Shown here: positions 5,529 to 8,845 of the stretch, piece by piece | How positions within the stretch are numbered: the stretch's first letter is position 1 | How the letters are laid out: each line of letters opens with the position of its first letter | Origin: an uncultured Clostridia bacterium | GTDB lineage: Bacteria; Bacillota; Clostridia; Christensenellales; Borkfalkiaceae | DNA: 8,845 bases | NCBI GenBank assembly: GCA_946540675.1 | Contig: CAMNIW010000044.1 | Span: 1-8,845, forward strand | Direction: 5' to 3' | Notes under the pieces: generated by a model | Database searches by the model: none | What the model was told of the DNA's origin: nothing | The model's input: the letters and a program-made list of their open reading frames with translations, nothing else | Translations under genes and position numbers: made by a program

Positions 5529-5573
5529 GTTTGCCCGTTCGGGCGAAAAGACGGGGCGGAAAGGGGAAAATAT

Positions 5574-7622
5574 ATGAGTTTGAACATCAGAAACATCGCG
5601 CTTATAGGTCACGGCGGGTCGGGTAAAACTTCGCTCGCCGAAGCCATGCTTTTCAACGGCGGAGTCATCGCTAAAATGGGCAAAACGACCGACGGAAACA
5701 CCGTTATGGACTATTCGCCCGAAGAAGCCGAAAGGGGAATTTCGGTATCTCTTGCCTGCGCGTACGTAAAGTGGCAGGACGTAAGGATAAACATTGTCGA
5801 CGTGCCCGGGTTTTACGATTTCGAAGGCGAATTTCAGGAAGCGCTTCGCGCGGTCGGGGCGGCGGTTCTCGTCGCGGACGCGTGCGGATACGTCTCTGTC
5901 GGCGCGGAAAAAGCCATAAATTACTGCCTTAAACGGCACGTACCCCTTATGATATTCATCAACGGCATAGACAAGGAAAACGCCGATTACGTAAAGACCG
6001 TGGAAGCCTTCCGCGCTATGTACGGCAGACGCGTCGCGACCATGCACGCTCCCATAATAAGGGATAAGAAAATGCAGGGCTACGTTTCGGTCATATCGGG
6101 CAAGGCTTACGAGTTTATACCCGGCGGAAGAGAAGAAATACCCGTTCCCAAGGAAATGGAAGGGGATATAGAAGACCTTAAACAGGGACTTATCGAAGCG
6201 GCGGCGGAAACTTCGGACGAATTTTTGGAAAAGTTCGACCGCGACGGCGGTTGGCTTTCCAACGACGATATAATAACGGGTATCCGTCAGGGGCTCAATT
6301 CCGGCGACACTATCCCCATACTCGGCGGCTCGGCGACTCAGAATATAGGCGTTATCAACCTTATGAACGAAATAGTCGAACTTATGCCTTCTCCGGAACA
6401 GAGAAGACCGGTCAAAGCCACGCTTTGCGATTCGGGCGAACAGACCGAAGTCGTATACGACTCTTCGCTCCCGTTTTCGGGGCAGATATTCAAGACCATA
6501 GTGGACCCGTTTGCGGGGAAACTCAATATGGTAAGGGTTTTCACGGGGTCGGTAAAGGCGGGAGATACGGTATACAACCCCAACAAAGACAGGGAAGAGA
6601 AGATAGGCGCGCTGTATTTCCTTAAAGGTAAAAAGCAGGAGCCCTGCGACGTTCTTAACGCGGGCGACATCGGCGCGATAGGAAAACTTTCCGATACCGG
6701 CACGGGCGACACGCTTTGCTCTCCGAAGAGAAAGATCCGGTTAAAGGATATCCGTATGCCCGCCGCGGTGTACGCAAAAGCGATAAAAGCGGTAAGATCC
6801 GAAGAAGACGACAAGGTCTTCCAGGGGCTCAACAAACTCAACGAAGAAGACAAGTCGTTCGTTATAGAAAAGAACGTCGAAACGGGCGAAACGGTAATAC
6901 GCGGTCTCGGCGAAACCCAACTCGACGTAGTGTGCCAGAAACTCAAAAACAAATACGGCTGTACCGCCGTTCTTTCCGATCCCGCCATTGCGTATAAGGA
7001 GACCATAACGAAGAAAGTCGAAGCCGAAGGCAAACACAAAAAACAGTCGGGCGGAGCGGGGCAGTTCGGCGTGGTGAACATCCGTTTCGAAGCGGGTGCG
7101 GAAGACGGAGCGTTCGAGTTCGTTGACGAAACGGTCGGCGGCTCGGTACCCAAGCAATTTATACCCGCGGTCGAAAAAGGTCTTCGCGAAGCGATAAAGC
7201 AAGGACCGCTCGCCGGGTATCCCGTAGTCAATCTCAAATGCACGCTTTTCGACGGCAAGTATCACCCCGTCGACTCCAAGGAAGTGGCGTTCGTCTCGGC
7301 GGCGAAACTGTCGTTTGACGAAGCGATGCAAAAAGCCGCTCCCGTGCTTTTGGAACCCGTATATTCCTACACGATAACGGTGCCGTCGGACAATCTCGGC
7401 GACGTTCTGGGCGATATAAGCAAGCGCCGCGGCAGGGTTCTCGGTATGGACGGAGAAGAAGGGTATCAGAACGTTTCCGCGGAAGTTCCGCTTTCGGAGA
7501 TGACCGAATACGCCATGGATCTCCGCAGCATGACGCAGGCGCGCGGAAGTTTCACGGGAGAGTTCGCGAGATACGAAACGGTCCCGTTTGAAATTCAGGA
7601 AAAGATAGCGAAAAAGAAATAA
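5574..7622 (+). CDS. Elongation factor G-like translational GTPase (EF-G paralogue)
   Basis: A 682-residue protein with the five-domain EF-G plan: G domain (about 1-275), beta-barrel domain II (about 293-385), domain III (395-470), domain IV (475-590, with KHKKQSGGAGQFGVV at 487-501 and the tip loop GKYHPVDSKE at 561-570 keeping H564), and domain V (595-680). The P-loop is GHGGSGKTS (12-20). Other GTPase motifs deviate: G2 is RGISVS (54-59), G3 is DVPGFYDF (76-83) with Phe where canonical EF-G has the catalytic His of DTPGH, and G4 is NGID (130-133) instead of NKxD. This places it in the EF-G-like/EF-G-II group, not as the principal fusA. Ribosome binding is likely, normal GTP turnover uncertain. 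The ATG at 5574 has AAGGGG 7 bases upstream; an in-frame ATG at 5505 adds 23 residues before the conserved start and has no support. It is driven by the promoter at 5397 and ends at a strong terminator. Confidence 0.85.
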   Translation: MSLNIRNIALIGHGGSGKTSLAEAMLFNGGVIAKMGKTTDGNTVMDYSPEEAERGISVSLACAYVKWQDVRINIVDVPGFYDFEGEFQEALRAVGAAVLVADACGYVSVGAEKAINYCLKRHVPLMIFINGIDKENADYVKTVEAFRAMYGRRVATMHAPIIRDKKMQGYVSVISGKAYEFIPGGREEIPVPKEMEGDIEDLKQGLIEAAAETSDEFLEKFDRDGGWLSNDDIITGIRQGLNSGDTIPILGGSATQNIGVINLMNEIVELMPSPEQRRPVKATLCDSGEQTEVVYDSSLPFSGQIFKTIVDPFAGKLNMVRVFTGSVKAGDTVYNPNKDREEKIGALYFLKGKKQEPCDVLNAGDIGAIGKLSDTGTGDTLCSPKRKIRLKDIRMPAAVYAKAIKAVRSEEDDKVFQGLNKLNEEDKSFVIEKNVETGETVIRGLGETQLDVVCQKLKNKYGCTAVLSDPAIAYKETITKKVEAEGKHKKQSGGAGQFGVVNIRFEAGAEDGAFEFVDETVGGSVPKQFIPAVEKGLREAIKQGPLAGYPVVNLKCTLFDGKYHPVDSKEVAFVSAAKLSFDEAMQKAAPVLLEPVYSYTITVPSDNLGDVLGDISKRRGRVLGMDGEEGYQNVSAEVPLSEMTEYAMDLRSMTQARGSFTGEFARYETVPFEIQEKIAKKK

Positions 7623-7637
7623 CGGTATAAAAATACG

Positions 7638-7666
7638 ACGCCGAGGCGATTTCGCCTCGGCGTTTT
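7638..7666. terminator. Bidirectional terminator between convergent genes
   Basis: ACGCCGAGGCGA (7638-7649) and TCGCCTCGGCGT (7652-7663) form a perfect 12-bp inverted repeat around two bases; the practical loop is 4-6 bases. TTTT follows on the plus strand (7663-7666). On the minus strand the stem is followed by CGTATTTTT. It can therefore stop the rightward EF-G-like transcript and the leftward malic enzyme transcript, whose stop codon lies 5 bases from the hairpin region's right edge. Confidence 0.85.
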
Positions 7667-7670
7667 AAGA

Positions 7671-8834
7671 TTATTTTCTTTCTTTTAGATAGGCTTCCTT
7701 TACCGCCTTTGCGACAGCCGCCGCGACGCCTTCGTCAAAAGCCTTGGGAAGAATATTCGTCGGGGAGAGTTCGCTTTCGGGTATAAACTCCGCCAAAGCC
7801 TTGCTCGCCGCGACTTTCATTTCGTCGGTTATGTCCTTCGCTCTCGCGTCGAGCGCGCCGCGGAATATTCCCGGAAAGGCGAGTACGTTGTTTACCTGAT
7901 TGGGGTAGTCGCTCCTTCCCGAACCGACCACCGCCGCGCCTGCCTTTACGGCTAGTTCGGGCATTATTTCGGGTACGGGGTTTGCCATCGGGAAGACGAC
8001 GGCGCCTTTGTTCATAGACTTTATCATATCTTCGTTCACTACGTTCGGGGCGGATACTCCTATAAATACGTCCGCACCCTTCATAGCGTCCTTAAGAGTT
8101 CCTTTCAAACCGTTCGCGTTGGTAACGTTCGCCATTTCGGCTTGCGCGGGGTTCATATTCGGGTTGGTCTTTTCGAGTATGCCGAACCTGTCGCACATAA
8201 CTATGTTCTTCGCTCCCATAAGGATAAGGAATCTTGCTATCGCTATCCCTGCCGAACCCGCGCCGTTGACGACTATATTCACTTTATCTATCGCCTTATT
8301 CACGACTTTGAGAGCGTTGGTGAGAGCCGCGCCGAGAACTATCGCCGTGCCGTGCTGATCGTCGTGGAAAACGGGTATATCGCAAAGTTCTTTGAGTCGG
8401 CGTTCCACTTCGAAACATCTCGGGGCGGAAATGTCTTCGAGATTTATTCCGCCGAAACTTCCGGATATCAGATAAACCGTTCTGACTATCTCGTCCACGT
8501 CTTTACTCTTTATGCAGATGGGGATCGCGTCTATTCCGGCGAAGGTGCGGAAGAGCAGGCATTTGCCTTCCATAACGGGCATTCCCGCGACGGGTCCGAT
8601 GTCTCCGAGACCGAGAACGGCGGTTCCGTCGGTAACGACGGCTACGGTGTTCCAGCGTCTTGTAAGGTCGTAACTCAACGATTCGTCTTTTTGTATTTCA
8701 AGGCAGGGCGCCGCGACTCCGGGCGTATACGCGAGAGAAAGGTCTTCTCTCGACTTTACTTCGACGCGCGGCGAAACTTCTATTTTTCCTTTCCACTCGT
8801 AATGTTTTTTAAGTGATTCTTCTTTAATTGACAT
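7671..8834 (-). CDS. NAD(P)-dependent malic enzyme (oxaloacetate-decarboxylating)
   Basis: A 387-residue cytoplasmic enzyme that oxidatively decarboxylates L-malate to pyruvate and CO2 while reducing NAD(P). It is the short bacterial form without a phosphotransacetylase extension. Visible landmarks are YTPGVA (36-41) with the catalytic tyrosine, GLGDIGPVAGMPVMEGK (75-91) ending in the catalytic lysine K91, the metal ligands in LEDISAPRCF (132-141) and FHDDQHGTA (156-164), the Rossmann loop NGAGSAGIA (190-198), FPMANPVPE (281-289) and GRSDYPNQVNNVLAFPG (306-322). An aspartate (D215) at the end of the second Rossmann strand fits NAD better than NADP, but cofactor choice is not certain. All expected motifs are intact. 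The ATG at 8834 has AGGAG 5 bases upstream (8844-8840). The promoter lies beyond the window. It converges with the EF-G-like gene, so their proximity does not imply a shared pathway. Confidence 0.95.
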   Translation of the reverse strand: MSIKEESLKKHYEWKGKIEVSPRVEVKSREDLSLAYTPGVAAPCLEIQKDESLSYDLTRRWNTVAVVTDGTAVLGLGDIGPVAGMPVMEGKCLLFRTFAGIDAIPICIKSKDVDEIVRTVYLISGSFGGINLEDISAPRCFEVERRLKELCDIPVFHDDQHGTAIVLGAALTNALKVVNKAIDKVNIVVNGAGSAGIAIARFLILMGAKNIVMCDRFGILEKTNPNMNPAQAEMANVTNANGLKGTLKDAMKGADVFIGVSAPNVVNEDMIKSMNKGAVVFPMANPVPEIMPELAVKAGAAVVGSGRSDYPNQVNNVLAFPGIFRGALDARAKDITDEMKVAASKALAEFIPESELSPTNILPKAFDEGVAAAVAKAVKEAYLKERK

Positions 8835-8845
8835 AAAATCTCCTA

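Larger units (their letters stand above)
5432..5573 (+). promoter_or_regulatory. Structured leader of the EF-G-like mRNA, attenuator-like
   Basis: The 9-base sequence CGGGCGAAA occurs twice (5462-5470 and 5540-5548). TTTCGCC (5479-5485) can pair with GGCGAAA of either copy, and GCCCG (5533-5537) can pair with CGGGC of either copy, so mutually exclusive folds are possible. The local fold of copy 1 is a 7-bp hairpin (5464-5485). Between the copies lies a terminator-like stem with a T-run. The arrangement suggests regulation by transcription attenuation or occlusion of the AAGGGG ribosome-binding site (5561-5566), but only the pairings are seen; regulation is inference. Confidence 0.4.

Noticed and set aside
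5505..5573. N-terminal extension of the EF-G-like protein from ATG 5505
   Set aside because: It adds 23 residues not seen in EF-G proteins, lies in a T-rich structured leader and has no Shine-Dalgarno; ATG 5574 has AAGGGG at ideal spacing.
5382..6047. Leftward open frame crossing the EF-G promoter and G domain
   Set aside because: No ribosome-binding site or family resemblance; it overlaps the P-loop region of a certain gene.
6338..7258. Open frame of 306 codons antisense to the EF-G-like gene
   Set aside because: Ser/Pro/Phe-rich composition typical of a reverse-frame shadow, wholly inside domains II-IV of the sense gene.
5574..7622. Tetracycline-resistance ribosomal protection protein (TetM type)
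   Set aside because: The length, the domain IV tip GKYHPVDSKE and the altered G motifs match EF-G-like paralogues; the DTPGH and NKID motifs of ribosomal protection proteins are absent.
8142..8816. Open frame of 224 codons antisense to the malic enzyme
   Set aside because: The malic enzyme on the other strand has every catalytic motif and a ribosome-binding site; the antisense translation shows no recognisable fold or start signal.

Overview
This window looks like a bacterial chromosome fragment from an uncultured Bacillota, probably a Clostridia-type anaerobe. The lineage is inferred from protein families (FakA/YloV-type DAK2 kinase, MntP, EF-G-like paralogue, VTC-domain plus DUF4956 pair), AGGAG-type Shine-Dalgarno sites, compact gene spacing and heavy use of the ATA isoleucine codon. 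It is not a proven taxon. Six protein genes are complete. No rRNA, tRNA, CRISPR or phage genes were seen.

Layout. Positions 1-316 hold a non-coding, hairpin-rich element bounded by 26-bp imperfect terminal inverted repeats (23/26 identical), which looks like a MITE. Next comes a leftward two-gene operon (1715 down to 332): a VTC-type polyphosphate polymerase-domain protein whose end overlaps the start of a DUF4956 membrane protein. A strong ribosome-binding site follows DUF4956 directly but has no gene behind it, because the repeat element begins there. A divergent regulatory region (1716-1906) with two adjacent palindromes separates this operon from a rightward pair, a GNAT-superfamily acetyltransferase and a FakA-like DAK2 kinase. 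That pair ends at a GC-rich hairpin. The rightward genes continue with an MntP-family Mn efflux pump and an EF-G-like GTPase. The latter has its own strong promoter and a structured leader of about 140 nt. A bidirectional terminator closes the EF-G-like gene and also the convergent leftward malic enzyme gene, which begins 11 bases from the window's right edge.

Functions. The genes are mostly housekeeping or accessory metabolism: polyphosphate synthesis with its membrane partner, probable fatty-acid phosphorylation, manganese export, a ribosome-associated translocase paralogue, and malate decarboxylation to pyruvate. They do not form one pathway. No wholly new multi-gene defence or mobile system is evident. 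The points most worth a second look are the terminal-inverted-repeat element sitting where the next operon gene should start, the EF-G-like protein with altered GTPase motifs (NGID for NKxD, DVPGF for DxPGH), its attenuator-like leader with a possible 13-codon leader peptide, and the paired palindromes in the divergent promoter region.
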